From the NCBI GenBank assembly GCA_038373865.1, contig JAXGGA010002940.1, forward strand, positions 1-64,000: a DNA stretch of 64,000 nt. The letters run 5' to 3'. Source of the DNA: Uloborus plumipes (taxonomy: Eukaryota; Arthropoda; Arachnida; Araneae; Uloboridae). Numbering within the stretch: the first letter of the stretch is position 1; every line of letters begins with the position of its first letter. Under the pieces are notes generated by a model. The model had not been told where the DNA came from. It was given only the letters and a program-made list of their open reading frames with translations, and made no database searches. This document shows, piece after piece, positions 34,152 through 45,118 of the stretch. The position numbers were made by a program, and so were the translations under genes.

Positions 34152-35640
34152 CGATTGTGTTCGGGTTTTACACCTGAATTCTAGTATATTTTCGTGTTAA
34201 AATCGGAAATCCAGTATTTTTCGCTATGCTTTTATCTTCCCACATCCGAATTTTTTTTTCCTTGTTCCAAATTTTTGACGATTACATCCATAATTATTAG
34301 TAATATACATTATTTAGACCTGTTAAAATGACATTCTAAAATTGTTTTGTGTAAAAACATTCTTTTATTTTCCGCTCTTAAACTTTTGATGCCTTCTTTT
34401 AAAATCATACAATCCCTTTGCATCCGGTTTGAGAATCGAATTTTTCCGATTTTTTATGTTTACTTTGCTTTGCTTAGGGGCAAATAAGAGAAATGTCTTT
34501 TTATTTCTATTAAAATTGTAAATTAAAAATTTTCAAGTCAAATTGTCTTCCCTGCAAGAGTTAAAAAATTGAAATTTGAAATTACTTTAAGTTTTTCTTC
34601 AATTACGTTGATTGTTAATAATATGCATATCATAGAGCTTTAAAATGTAAATTGTAATAATTTTACTTTGATAAATCCTTTAATGTGCCGTTTTTTCTTT
34701 TCTTTTGCTTGTTTAATGCTTTCATTATGAAAATCGCGATCTCTTTGCATCTGCCATTGGAATAGGATGTTTTGCATTTGTGATATTTACTACTCTTTGT
34801 CACTAAGTAAACGACTAAAATTTCATTTTATTTTTTACAGGGATGAAAATCTTCCGCGGATCCGCGATTTTCCGCTTTCAGTATTTTTTCTTTCTTTCCG
34901 CGATCAAAAAATTAATGTTGCATCAAGTTTAGAAAAAATAAGAAAAACATTATTAAAATGAAGCATAAAATAAGTTGATTTAAAGTAGTAGAGGTTGAAA
35001 TTATTACCAACATCCGAAATAATGGAAATGTTTTTTGGATGCAGCAGGATTGAAATCTCAAGAATAACGTGCAATTATCAGCGAACTATGTACTCTTTTT
35101 TGGCATGCTGCCAAAAACATCAGTTTCCATTGTAAGAGGTAGAAAGTAATGAAGTTCAGCTAAAATATTCAAGATCTTTGTCAAAAAATTGGGAAAATTA
35201 TTTTGATCTTTAAAATTTATGAAAATAACTGAAGACTAAGCAGTATTAATTAGAGAATTTATTTCTTGAGGCACACATGTCTAATTCATCAAAAATTGCA
35301 CCCCCCCCCCCCCCCCATTTTTTACATTGTTGTGAATGATTTAAAAATAAATGAATGAGCAATTAAGAGCTTTGAAATTTTTTTACTTTCGATTTCAGGA
35401 CACAAATTCAGAGGAAATCTTGCATGACTAATTTCGTGGAATATGGGGAAAAAATCTATCTGAATTTTAAGACAGGCAATTTTTCCTCTTTTTTGACTTT
35501 GGGCTGTTTTTATTCCTGTTTAGTTTGTCATTAAATTGAAAAGTTTTCAACAAAATTCTGTGCTCTTTAAGAGTGAAAATCGTCAAAAAATTTAAGAAGT
35601 GTGAAAATTATTTTGGCCTCGACTATCTTCAATTAGCTTA
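34152..35640. repeat. Interspersed repeat, copy 2 (paralogous to 2.31-3.14 kb)
   Basis: Shares the GATTGTGTTC edge, the TTTTATCTTCCCAC box and the CAATCCCTTTGCATCCG / GCGATCTCTTTGCATC pair (325 bases apart) with copy 1. It is interrupted by the 34838-35506 insertion. The right limit is approximate. Confidence 0.6.
34838..35506. mobile_element. Insertion of 669 bp with possible 6-bp TSD
   Basis: Begins CAGGGATGAAAATC and the palindromic CCGCGGATCCGCG; ends ...TTTGGGCTG. Both sides carry TTTTTA. Comparison with repeat copy 1 at about 2985-3020 shows that this DNA is extra. The target is T-rich and the inverted termini are weak, so the exact borders are uncertain. C16 is at 35301-35316. Confidence 0.45.
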
Positions 35641-35655
35641 TTATTATTAATATTA

Positions 35656-35831
35656 CAGTCGACGCTCGTTATAACGACCACACGTTATAAAGACCATCCT
35701 AATATAACGACCGGTTAGAAAACCCCCAACTGTATCCCAATGTACTCTATGTTCTACCTCTTATAGCGACCATTCGTTATAAAGACTGTTTTCTGTAGGA
35801 CGGAGACGATCGTTATATCGAGCGTCGACTG
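35656..35831. mobile_element. Mariner/Tigger-type MITE, 176 bp
   Basis: The inverted termini CAGTCGACGCTCGTTATAAC / (inverted) CAGTCGACGCTCGATATAAC are flanked by TA at 35654-35655 and 35832-35833. GTTATAAAGAC boxes recur inside. No coding capacity. Confidence 0.85.
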
Positions 35832-36174
35832 TATTTTAATAATTATTTTATTTTCTTATGTGGATTCTAGTTACAAAATTTTTAATAAGTGTCTTGTTTT
35901 TGAGATTGTGTGAGAAGTGTCTTGTTTTTTATTTTTAATCCTCTAATATTCAAGAAAGAGTAAATGCATATTAAGTTTGTGTGTTTATTCAATATATTGT
36001 ATGATGGCAAAAATAAACATTACAAGACTTATAAAAATTTTTTTTTTAATATGTTGTTAAAAAATGCGTCTTTTAACTGAGGAATACTCCTTAAAAACTA
36101 AAATTAACTCCTGCAAAACTCCTTAAAAACTCCTTACTTTTAATTTTCAAATTTGAGTATGAACCCTGTCCAAA

Positions 36175-37665
36175 GAGACAACTCCTGAACCCCTGTGGTT
36201 TAAAATCCTACAATGAGTTTGTGTTATATATTCTTTAAACCTTTAATCAAAATTAGCCCATAAAAAAAGTTAACCAAAAGCGATAAAACATATAGCAGGA
36301 TCAAACGTGATCTTCATGTTCCTAATGCAACGCTCTATTCAACCACTGCCCATCTATTTCTGAATGTTTATCGATTGAAGTAAGATTTAAAAAATGGTCT
36401 TTTTCTACACAGAAACGATGTTTTGACAGTAGATCTATTTTTCATCAAAAGCCAGCCCGAAAAACTTTAAAATGAGGTGAAAATCATGGAGTATGATTTA
36501 AAAATAAAAAGAGAGAAAGTTTTGCTAAGGTAAAAAAAAAAAAAGAAAAAAAAAACAGATTAGAGAACTAATGTAAGTAAGACTAGGTGACATGCGCAAA
36601 GCTTTCTCCCTAGACAGCAATAATTTAGAAATTATGTTTATTTAAACAGTAGTTTTTTGAAAAATTAGCACAAAATAAATTGTTATTTTTTGCTGATTAA
36701 AAAGAAAATGAAATGCCTTACTTCTGTATTTTTTGTAAAGTATTAAGGAAAAATACTTTTAAGAAACATTATTCATGCTAAACATTTCATTTTCCGGTTT
36801 TAATGTAATGGAAATACTGTGTTTAAAGCCTATATTGAGTTTAAGTTATATATTTTTGAAAATTTAGATCAAAATTAGCCTGGTAAAAAAAAGCCCTTCA
36901 AAAGCGACAACACACATAGCAGGAACGAACATGCATTCTTCCCATTCCTAAGGAAACGTTCTATCCAACCACACCACTGTATCTCAATTTCCGGATGCTT
37001 ATTCATTGAAGTCTGTGAAATAAAAAACAGTAAACTTTTAAACAAAGAAAAAACAATTTTCATACATTGGGTCTAGTTTTCGTCAAAAGTCAGCCTGATA
37101 AGCTTTAAAATGAAGTGTAAATCATAGTTTGATAAAGAAATGAGAAAGTTTTGGCACGGTAAAGAAAACAGGCCGAAAAAATCATATAGGTACAATATAT
37201 TATTTGTTCGATTTATATTCTTGAGTATGCATATGAGGTAGAGAGACTAAGGCTCAAATATTTTCGGTCTTGGACGCATGACCTAACATGCACCAATGAC
37301 ACACGTATATGTATACATATATATATAAAACATGGGAAAATATTGAGATGATCAAACTTAACAAGTTATAAGAACACTAAAAAGGAGGTAAACTAAAAGC
37401 AATAATTAACAGAAAGGTGTAATCAAGAACTCATCAGCCGTGGAAGATTCAATACTATGAGCAAAATGTAGCTAAAAACTAAGTAAATGACGGTTAAGCT
37501 CTAGATATATATTCTACAAAACTGCAATGGGTGAAAGCACCAAGAGCTAAAATTAGTGTTTTGAAATTAGGACTAATAATAATAATTGCCTTGTTAATCC
37601 ACTTCAGATTTGGTATGACATTTCATATCACCATTAGATTAAAAAGTAAATAACTGCCCTAGTTA
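36175..37665. repeat. A+T-rich DNA with a diverged direct repeat of about 600-700 bases
   Basis: Blocks at about 36225-36500 (ATTCTTTAAACC...AAATTAGCCCATAAAAAAAG...AAAAGCGATAAAACATATAGCAGGA) recur at about 36850-37140 with the same order. This is a tandem duplication of non-coding DNA with clear divergence. No gene seen. Confidence 0.5.
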
Positions 37666-37670
37666 CTGCT

Positions 37671-39265
37671 GAGTAATTCCATATCAAATAAATTATAAGG
37701 TTTTAACCCCATCATTTCGGATTTTAGCAAAAGTTGGTGTGAGGCACACATATGATGAAAATAGGATCCTGTTAAGTTTTAGATTTTTATTTAAAAAATT
37801 GTACGAAATACAGGGATGTAAAAAAAGCAAAAAAAAAGTAGTTACATGCAAATGACTAACTTGGCTCCTAACTGTTATAGAATACAAATTCAAAAACCAT
37901 TGCAAAGCTAAAGAATAGAGCTTTCTACTGATGACATGACTTTATTATGACAGGTTTGAGTTTTGAGCTCATCCACTATGACTATTGACCTTGAATATCT
38001 CAAAACATGTCCCCTTAGAATAGCTTTAAAAATATATATTTTATAGCTGACACTATTCTTCCACAACACCAAAATTTGATACCATAATGGCTAAGTACTC
38101 AGACAACAAAAAAATCAGGAATGTTTACATATTTCATATCAGGGAATTCAATACATTGTCATTCACCTTTTTCGCTTCACCATTTCTGATTTTAATGAAA
38201 TTGGATGTGAAGGACACATATGACAAGAAAAGTAATCCTGCCAATTTTTAGATTTCTATTTTAGAAATTGTTCAAAGCACCGGGTTGTACAAAATCGCAA
38301 AAAGTGTAGTTGAAAAACAAAGTGGTCTAATTATGGTAGATTAAAAATTCAAAAATCATTGCGCGCATAAAGCTAAAGAGTAGATTTCTATTGATATAGA
38401 ACATGACTTTTTTACGACAGGTTTAAGATTCAAGATCATTCACTAACTTTTGACTTTGAATATCTCAAAACATTCCCCATAGAATTTTTTTTTAAAATAC
38501 TTCTTTAGCTCTAACACTATTCTTTCACTACGCCAAAACTTAGCCTGGGATCGTAATGGCAAGGAATTACAAAAATATCAGGAATGTTTACATATTTTCG
38601 TCAGATGTTTTACATTATTTTTATCCTAATAGTATTGTTTAAATTTTGGGTACTTTATTCATGAAGTACACGTGTTTGACAAATTGAGAGGTTTCTTAAA
38701 CAAGAGCTAGATAATGACAGGAACTTTATTTGATAAACACAAATTTCTACTGTAATTAGCAACAAATCTTGGAAATTAAAAATTATATTTATCAAATAAA
38801 ATTTCTGTCTTATTCTAGTTCTTATTTTGGAACATCGATTTGTTAAAACATGCATACTTCATGAATAATACGTCCAAAAAATTAAAACGGTAGTGTTAGG
38901 ACAGAAATAATGTCAACAGCTGACAAAAATATGTAAGAAATTCCTGATTTTTTTTTTTTTTTTTTTTTCGAGTGCCTTGCCATTGCAGTCCAGCCTTAGT
39001 TTTGGTGTAGTGGAAGAATAGTGCATGAGGCTGTAAAATATATTTTTAAAGAAACTGTAAGGATGTGTTTTGGGAGATATTCAAGGTCAAAGTCACGGGG
39101 AACGACCTTAAATCTTAAACTTGTCGTAAAAAAGTAATTTTTAGTCTACTTGCAGTTAGAAGCAAAGTTAGTCATTTGGATGTAACCATTTTTTCCCCTC
39201 ACTTTTTGTCTTTTTTTTTTTTTATAGTCCTGTATTTTGTGCAATTTTTAAAATTTTAATCTAAA
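37671..39265. mobile_element. Second, diverged copy of the foldback element
   Basis: The left end AATTCCATATCAAAT and the boxes TATCTCAAAACATGTCCCCTTAGAA, AGGAATGTTTACATATTTC and CAACAAATCTTGGAAAT follow the 27279 element. The order then inverts at about 38770 almost without a loop. The right arm is shorter and fades at about 39265. A T20-plus tract at 38949-38967 matches the T tract position in the other copy. The coding-like loop of the first copy is absent. Confidence 0.65.
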
Positions 39266-39718
39266 ACTTTTTTTGGTTACATTAAACTATTTTATTACCT
39301 GTTTCAAAGAATTCAAATAATCAAACATTTACTAAGTTTACTAGTGCCAGCCTAGAAAGCATTGAAGTAAGTGTTACCTATAAATTTCTCAGAACTGTCT
39401 TATAAATGAGAAAAAAAAGATGAAACAGTAATATTTGAGCATACTCAAACAATATTGTTACCTCAAAACAACAGTAGCTATCTTACTGTTATTTCTGGGC
39501 TTAGATGTTTTACTATTGCTCTGAGGCAATGATATCTCAGTAAATAGTATTTCCTTTTACGCATTTTACGCAGGTTTTTTTTCCCCAGCTTTTTTAATTT
39601 TCTTGTATTTGTAGGTTGTGAAAAAAATGCTGGAAATGTAATCAGAAGGCTAAAAAGTCCTTGCCAGGTGAAGAAAAAGACCTAATATTTTAGAGTTTGA
39701 AATCAAAGTTATTTTATG

Positions 39719-39720
<2 letters not shown>

Positions 39721-39776
<56 letters not shown>
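39721..39776. repeat. (AT)n(GT)n microsatellite
   Basis: Nineteen AT units (39721-39758) followed by nine GT units (39759-39776), uninterrupted. Confidence 0.95.
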
Positions 39777-40124
39777 TAAATGTTTTTTAAATAGCAATCG
39801 TGTGTGTTTTATGTATTTTATTCCATGAATTTCTATGTCTTTAGCACTTTGTATATAAATGATGTCAATAAAAATTTATTTGATATGCATAGTTGTAATT
39901 ATAAAGTGTTAAAAGTAAAAACTTATTAAATGCAAAAAATATCATTTGTGTTAAGTACAGTCAAACCTCGATATCTCAAATTTGCAGGGAGCAGTAAGAA
40001 AAAAATTCGAGTTATCGAAATTCCTTGGTTAGCAGGGGGGTAAGCTGCTAGTATATGCGAAAAATATATGAATCTTTGAAAGCAAAATTATGTTTATAAA
40101 GTAAACGCTTAATTATACATTTCT

Positions 40125-42230
40125 TCATTTAAAGAAAGAATCAATGCTGGTTTGCTTTAAATTCAAGTCTTTTTCACGTTCAAGTACATTTTCTAATCGG
40201 ATGAATCTTTGTAAGACATTAGTAGCAGATATGGCTTCTTTACTAGTAGGTTTTTGGTGAGATTTACAAATCTCCTCTTCTTCATCCTCTTCGTAAATTG
40301 GATCTTCAGCGGAAATTTGAGACAAAATTTTGTGTTCCTCCCACTGACACCACAGTGCAACTTCATCAACTTTAGGAAGTCTTAGAATTCCGTTTTGTCT
40401 AAATTTATCAATACAGAAAGTCGTTCCCAATCTTTGCTTGACATATTCTTATCAATTTCACCGTTCATGTCACATACGGTGGCATCCTCTTTGTTCTTTA
40501 TGAACCCAGCTTTCTTAAAGCAATTTCTGATTGTTAAAGATCAGCACCATTCCACGCTTTGTTAGTCGTCCACATGACTTCTAATACAGTCGAACCTTGC
40601 TATAGCGAACATAGGATATAGCAATTTCCCGGTTGTAGTGAACCTTTTTATTGGTCCGAACTGAAGCCTTATGCAATTTCAGATGCTGATAACGGTCTCC
40701 AAATGCTAGAAAATCGGCTATAACGATCCAAAACTTTCAAAAATACCACTTAAAACAATTTTCAATGGAAATAATTTTTAATTTTGAACATATACAAAGA
40801 CGCTTTTCGGGTTTTAAGAGTCTCAGTATTTTTGGAATTACTCAAACAAGATAATTTTAACTAGAACAGTTTAACTGGAGACTAATCTTCTGATATTGAT
40901 GAAGAAACAAAAGATATAAGCCCTGGACATTCGATTTTTGCTCCAATAGCAATTGTCAATGTTTTTAACAACGTTCTTGGGACTAAAACTATAGGTCAAC
41001 ATGCTGGGGGTGTGTTTGTAATATTTGACTAAAATAATTAGCGAAATGTGTACAAAATCCAATAGTTTTCAACTGAAAATAACACCTTTCTTCCATGCTA
41101 TGTGGATGAATTACAAAAAAAAGAGTAAATTTTTGTTGCTAACTTATGAGTGAGTACAATGTAGTTAATTATTTCACTTAATTGCCCTAATTACTAATGG
41201 AAACATCTGTAATTAAGCGATTGATTATAGAAGTATTTAGCGAAACAAGGTTTTTTAAGAATCGGATGTAGTGAAACCTCTGCTATAGCGATCTACAAAG
41301 CTGGTCCATTGAGGGTTCGTTATAGCGGGATTTGACTGTATGTTTACTCCAGAAGACTCGACTCCCTCCTATTTCAGCCAAAAGTTGTTTTGCAACTTGA
41401 TGGCGATATTTGATCTTGAAGCTGTGAATGATTCCTTGATCAAGTGGTTGCAATTTTGATGTGTTGGGGGGGGAGGGGGAACTCAACCTTTATGAAATCC
41501 CATTTTGGTATGATGCTGTGACCATTGCAGTTATCAATAAACAACACAACTTTCCGTTTTTCTCTTTTCATTTTCTTTGATTGTTTCAGCCAATTTTCAA
41601 AAATCTCGAAAGTCATCCAAGCTTTACAATTAGAATCGTTAGCAAAAAGGAAAGATTTTACCCCAGAAAAACACCTTAGTTTTGCTGATTTTCCAATCAT
41701 TAGCAGCGGCAGTTTCTCACTCCCATCCATGTTTGCACAAAGCAGCAAAGTTGAAAGGTTCTTTTGCCTCCTTTGCAGGTTTCTCATTTTATGGCCTTGA
41801 TTTTATCTGGGGTGCATTTAAAAAGTCTGGTTTCATCTGCGTTGAACACATTTTTTTTCCTCGTAACTTTGCAGTATCAAATGTAGTTTATCTTGAAATT
41901 CGGAGCAGACTTCCTCATTAACTCTTGCACTTTCACCACAAAAGTCGAGGAATGTAATGCTGTTTCAATTTTTAAAGTTCTAAAACCATCCGTTGCTTTC
42001 TTTAAAATTGAAATGTCGCAATTCCTTAGACAGTACTTCGACTTTCTCTCTAATTAAATTCCCATTCAGAGGGGTGTTTTGGCTCTGCATTGCGTTATCC
42101 ATACCATCAGACGTTTTTCCATGTCGTGAAACTCACTAACTCTAAGTCTCTTAATTTTCATTTGGTCGCCATAGCTAAAAAGTCATTCTCACAAGCCTCA
42201 AGTCGGATTTCTTTCGTATAACCATACAAA
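40125..42230 (-). pseudogene. Tigger/pogo DDE transposase pseudogene
   Basis: Read from high to low coordinates, the pieces are an N-terminal part with E-K-V-E-V-L-S-K-E-L (about 42050), G-E-S-A-R-V-N-E-E-V, N-A-D-E-T-R-L-F (first catalytic Asp, about 41840), L-C-A-N-M-D-G-S-E-K-L-P-L-L-M-I-G-K-S (41700s), V-V-L-F-I-D-N-C (second Asp, about 41540), then L-Q-P-L-D-Q-G-I-I (third Asp, about 41440). After the MITE it resumes with an acidic stretch and K-S-H-Q-K-P (40270s). This is the DDD order of pogo/Tigger (CENP-B-related) transposases. At least three frameshifts and several stops break it, and the N-terminal helix-turn-helix region is not visible, so no product is expected. Confidence 0.8.
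40587..41338. mobile_element. Nested mariner/Tigger-type MITE, 752 bp
   Basis: CAGTCGAACCTTGCTATAGC at the left and GTTATAGCGGGATTTGACTG at the right, flanked by TA at 40585-40586 and 41339-41340. Removing it brings two parts of the Tigger transposase next to each other. Subterminal boxes CTATAGCGA / TCGCTATAG recur in both halves. Confidence 0.85.
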
Positions 42231-42299
42231 CAAGGAGATAGAGCAGAATGCAATGGTCTAACAGACCCCCCCCCCCCTTATTATCCATATTGCGTAATT

Positions 42300-43640
42300 T
42301 TATTTGAAGGTTTTTTATGTTTTTGTTTCATTTTAATTCAATGTGTATCTTGTTCAAATTATTTTTTTTGTGGGGAAAAGGGAGACATTTAAATGTTTCG
42401 AATTATAAGGCGGATTTAAATTTGCATTCTATTTTTCTGCGGAAAGAGCGGGATTTTTGTTTCATTATCTTCGGAAAGGTGGTGGGAATTGTATTTTTGC
42501 AGATTTGGTATTTTACTTGACATTTTTTTTCCTGGAAAAAAAAGGGGGGAGGGCTTTAATTTGTTGAAATAAATTATACATTTCGTTTTTTCCCCTCGAG
42601 AGTGATGGATCCCATTTTCGAATTTAAATGCGTATTTATTTTATGTTTTCAAGCGCAGGGGGAGGGGGACGTTTCCACTTGTGTTGTGCATGAAATGAAA
42701 GTTTTTTTTTTCCGGGGAGAGGGTTTTCCGTATCGTTGTATTTACATTAGTATTTTGTTCAAATTCTGTTTTCCGATGGGGGGGGGGGAGTGGAACTTAC
42801 ATTTTTGGATTTATAATGTTTATTTAAAGTATTTCTGTTGCCCAACCCCCAGGAGAATTTGAACTTCATTTCAATTGCAGTGCATATTTAGTTAGATGCT
42901 TTTTTCTGTGGGAAGGGTGGGGGGGATATTTTTTCTGATTTTATTGGTTAATAATTTATGATTCTGTATCGTTGAGAAGTAAATATTTAAATTTTCCAAA
43001 TTGTAATGCGTATTTAATTTAAAGAGGCTTTTACTGCATTAAGGGGGGGTGCAGTCGCTGTATTTTATCTATATTTGTAATACTTATTTTCATTGAACTA
43101 ATCGTTATGGGGGGTGGGGGATACCATGAAATGTAGTATACTAAAATTGTTTATTCGGGCAGAGATGATAGTCTTTTCATTTTTTGAATAAAACTTGCAA
43201 AGCTTTTTTTTCTTTGTATGTGTTGGGAGGGGGGGGTATATTTTTCTTGCATTGTTGCGTATTTTGGTTTCGTTATTTTTTCATCAGCAGAGGAGGTTTT
43301 TCTTGTTATTGTAATTAAATGTGTATTTTAACTAAGTTTCAATTTCCTTTGTTTGAAAGAAGATTTAAAATTATTTTATTGTTTCAATTTACTTGTTTTT
43401 CTTTACCGTGAACGAGTATTTTAATAAAATTATTTTTCTTCTGGAGAGGCGGGGGACTAATATTTTTCGAGTTAAAATAAGTCGCATTAAAATTAAATTC
43501 CTTTTTTCTGGCTGAGAGGGATTTTAATGTTGCTTTAATCATATCATTTTAAAAAAAGTCCTTTGGCGGAGGGGGACTTTTTTCTAATTGTATTAGGCAC
43601 TTAATTGTTGATTAACATTGAAGAAATCTTGTGAAAAACA
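42300..43640. repeat. Degenerate G/T-rich array
   Basis: At least a dozen G-rich tracts (for example 42659-42669, 42779-42789, 42919-42927, 43109-43120, 43228-43237, 43567-43575) alternate with T-rich segments carrying AAATGCGTATTTAATTT-like blocks at 80-150 base intervals. The plus strand is G/T-rich and C-poor throughout. ORFs here are products of this bias. It looks like an old tandem array, but the unit is too diverged to define. Confidence 0.5.
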
Positions 43641-43899
43641 GCTAAGATATCGAGGCGCAAGCTACCAAAGTATAAGAAAATGCGTAATGAAAATACGTAT
43701 TTTCTATAATTAAATCGGCTCTAATATTGCCCATTTCAAAATGAGAACTTCCTGAAACTATGCTTTAACTATTTTTCGCATTGGTTGAAAGATTATATGA
43801 AATCCGAATAAAAAAAAGGCGCCGAAAGTTTTCGAAATTCTCGTAGAAAAGCATTAAGCACCCGGTTTTCTAGTGCCGATTAGAAAGAGCGATGCATGG

Positions 43900-45037
43900 C
43901 AGGAAAATGCAACCTTAGACCATTAAGACATAGACAAGCCATTCCATTCAGTCGCTATTGTATGCTCTGAAGCAGGGATAAGGGTGACAGGTTTGACGGG
44001 AAGGGGAGAACACGTGGTTGAGCCTTTTGGATTTGAGTTTTCTTCCTACCTAGGGCACGTGTCCTCGGTCATTCCAGTTCTTCCATTGCTTAACATGGTG
44101 TATTGCTGTGCGCATAATTGTAATGAAAGCGCGCATAATTGTAATGAAAGAATTGTGATGACACAGCGCAACACAATTAAGCACACCAAAATTATTTGCG
44201 CTTTGAATGAACTTCACTAAAATCGGCGAATCTCTAACTTGTGAAGTCTATGTGCAATTGCATATTGATTTTGATTAAAGACTTCTCCCATTTCGGGAAA
44301 CAAAATATTTGAAATGTGTTCAGAATTTCTAAAATTTTCTTAATTTTTCTGCGTTCGATCTATTTTGGAAAAATAAAAAAAAAATATAAATTAGATTAAA
44401 AAACGCAAACTTGAAAAAAATTGCAGAACAGGTTTCGAAAGACCCCTTTTCCGTTTCCTGATTTAAACGGGGGCAATAGGCTAAAAATAGTTTGAAACAC
44501 ATTATACATTTAAAACTGCTAACATAATTTTTACAAACTTAGTATTGTATTTATTTTTTGAAGGCATGAAATAATGAATGAATTAGAAATAATACTAGCT
44601 TGCATTGCAAAAAGAAAAAAACAAGTAATGTCCATTCGTTGCAAATAACACTACTGCAAAGCTGGAATTTATCTTGTTTCGAAAACGGGCTGAAATCGAC
44701 TCTTTCTAAAGGAGCGCAACCTTTAGGACCATTTTTAAATCGGCATAACTCAGTAATTTGTAGCAGAAATTAAGAAAAAAAAAAAACACTTGTCCATTAA
44801 TTTATAAACTATACACTTGCAAAGGATGGAAAAAAATTGTACCAAAACATTTCTGGCATAAGGTAATAAATTAAAATTGACGACCCTTAAAATCTCTACA
44901 AGAATCATCACAGCAATACGAAACGCTCTTCTATGGAGGTCTCAGTCACGTGGTTCCCCCCGCGAAGATCCCTGCCTCAACTACCACGCCTACTTGCCTT
45001 ATCTATGTCTAATTAATGATTTAAGAATGCAACCCTG
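43900..45037. mobile_element. Possible inverted-repeat element, 1.1 kb
   Basis: Left arm TGCAACCTTAGACCATTAAG-ACATAGACAAG and right arm (inverted) TGCATTCTTAAATCATTAAT-TAGACATAGATAAG match for about 45 bases from CAGG ends. Further in, GAAGCAGGGAT...AACACGTGGTTGAG and GAGGCAGGGAT...AACCACGTGACTGAG also match. No target duplication was found. Confidence 0.4.
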
Positions 45038-45110
45038 ATTCCTCTGATCTTCGCCGCAGTGCCATCTCCCCGGTGTTGTTTATAAACTCCTTCGGTTCCC
45101 GGGATGCCCG

Positions 45111-45118
45111 TGACGTCA
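45111..45118. promoter_or_regulatory. CRE-type palindrome in a local GC-rich island
   Basis: A perfect TGACGTCA lies in a stretch (about 44930-45360) clearly richer in G+C than the rest of the window. This could be a promoter, but no convincing downstream exon was found: an ATG at 45259 opens only ten codons before a TGA, and the 6 kb transposon block begins at 45377. Confidence 0.25.

Larger units (their letters stand above)
31954..36168. mobile_element. DNA transposon with 6-bp TSD and ACTCCTTA subterminal repeats (4.2 kb including nested insertions)
   Basis: The termini CAGGGTTCGTACGCTCC and inverted GTATGAACCCTG are flanked by TCCAAA at 31948-31953 and 36169-36174. Both ends carry repeated ACTCCTTA(A/C)AAACTCC motifs in the same orientation rather than inverted. 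The interior is occupied by other elements (32117-34151, an interspersed repeat at 34152-35640, 34838-35506 and 35656-35831). No transposase is encoded. A 6-bp duplication does not fit hAT (8 bp); IS3EU-type elements are one reported class with 6 bp, but the assignment is a guess. Confidence 0.65.
39958..42250 (-). mobile_element. Tigger/pogo transposon remnant, minus strand
   Basis: The low-coordinate end begins CAGTCAAACCTCGATATCTC after TA (39956-39957), the usual Tigger/pogo terminus. The opposite end has lost its terminus. Inside is a broken minus-strand transposase with a 752-bp MITE inserted in it. The C-run at 42266-42277 lies just outside. Confidence 0.75.
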
